This document shows positions 63,923 to 64,000 of a stretch of DNA of 64,000 nt, piece by piece (the first letter of the stretch is position 1; each line of letters starts with the position of its first letter). Made by a program: the position numbers and the translations under genes. Source of the stretch: Alphaproteobacteria bacterium. GTDB lineage: Bacteria > Pseudomonadota > Alphaproteobacteria > UBA8366 > GCA-2717185. The stretch covers positions 56,936 through 120,935 of the forward strand of contig JAPKDL010000002.1 of assembly GCA_028822585.1 (NCBI GenBank). The letters run 5' to 3'. Below the pieces are notes generated by a model, which saw nothing but the letters and a program-made list of their open reading frames with translations, made no database searches and was not told the origin of the DNA.

Positions 63923-64000
63923 TCACGTCAATTAGGCTCGAATTGAGCATAAGCATGCGCTTGTATACGGATACGAACGTCTACACAAGGATCGCTTGGG

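Noticed and set aside
1..64000. tRNA, rRNA, CRISPR arrays, insertion sequences, prophage or integrase genes
   Set aside because: I looked for cloverleaf-like sequences, regularly spaced repeats and transposase/integrase motifs and saw none.

Overview
The window reads as one chromosomal segment of an alphaproteobacterium, probably a free-living Rhodospirillales-like heterotroph. The reasons are a moderately high G+C, alphaproteobacterial-type FdhD, MetZ, MmgE/PrpD and HyuA/HyuB proteins, many TauD/TfdA and acyl-CoA genes, and short operons with start/stop overlaps. I saw no rRNA, tRNA, CRISPR, transposase, integrase or phage gene. This is a metabolic accessory region rather than a mobile island.

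Layout. 1-3.8 kb: the end of an FAD dehydrogenase, an MlrC-type M81 peptidase and an AT-rich TPR-methyltransferase. 4.0-4.3 kb: a broken membrane-protein gene. 4.3-8.1 kb: a 6PGDH-like dehydrogenase (DUF1932), a 2-hydroxyacid dehydrogenase, an alpha/beta hydrolase and a TSUP transporter. 8.1-13.9 kb (minus): MmgE/PrpD, two paired acyl-CoA dehydrogenases, a VOC protein and an MFS transporter. 14.1-14.7 kb: a broken TPR gene. 14.8-17.7 kb: IlvD/Edd dehydratase, SDR and RidA, a likely sugar-acid operon. 18.2-19.4 kb: a luciferase-like monooxygenase. 19.4-20.0 kb: a decayed GGDEF gene. 20.2-24.8 kb (minus): HyuA, HyuB and a GrdB/PrdB-like protein whose gene carries an in-frame UGA followed by a hairpin, so it is a candidate selenoprotein. 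24.9-28.6 kb: two TauD-family oxygenases flanking an M20 amidohydrolase. 28.79-29.03 kb: an unassigned structured RNA candidate with complementary SD and anti-SD segments and a strong terminator. 29.0-34 kb: haloacid dehalogenase, the divergent znuA / znuCB zinc importer with a Zur-like operator, and a universal stress protein. 34.2-35.0 kb: an unrecognised protein with an internally duplicated domain. 35-42 kb (minus): ThDP enzyme, UxaA-family dehydratase, MetZ, threonine synthase-like protein and an old yellow enzyme. 42.3-50 kb: phosphoesterase, class IV aminotransferase, pilin remnant, MFS, TauD and a double CaiB/BaiF CoA-transferase. 50-53.2 kb: a DUF364 protein converging on fdhD-GGDEF-mobA. 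53.6-59.7 kb: SDR, acyl-CoA ligase, nitroreductase, agmatine-to-putrescine genes (aguA, aguB) and a MaoC/HTD2-type hydratase. 59.8-63.8 kb (minus): a complete dipeptide/oligopeptide ABC transporter core (permeases and ATPases).

Taken together the genes point to scavenging of diverse organic acids, amides, cyclic ureides/imides, peptides and polyamine precursors. Molybdenum/formate dehydrogenase maturation genes sit alongside, but no formate dehydrogenase is in the window. The two observations most worth following are the UGA-containing GrdB/PrdB-like gene next to hyuAB, and the free-standing RNA at 28.8 kb. A secondary theme is decay: at least four genes (small membrane protein, TPR, GGDEF, Flp pilin) carry one-base shifts. 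These are either real pseudogenes or, for some of them, assembly indels.
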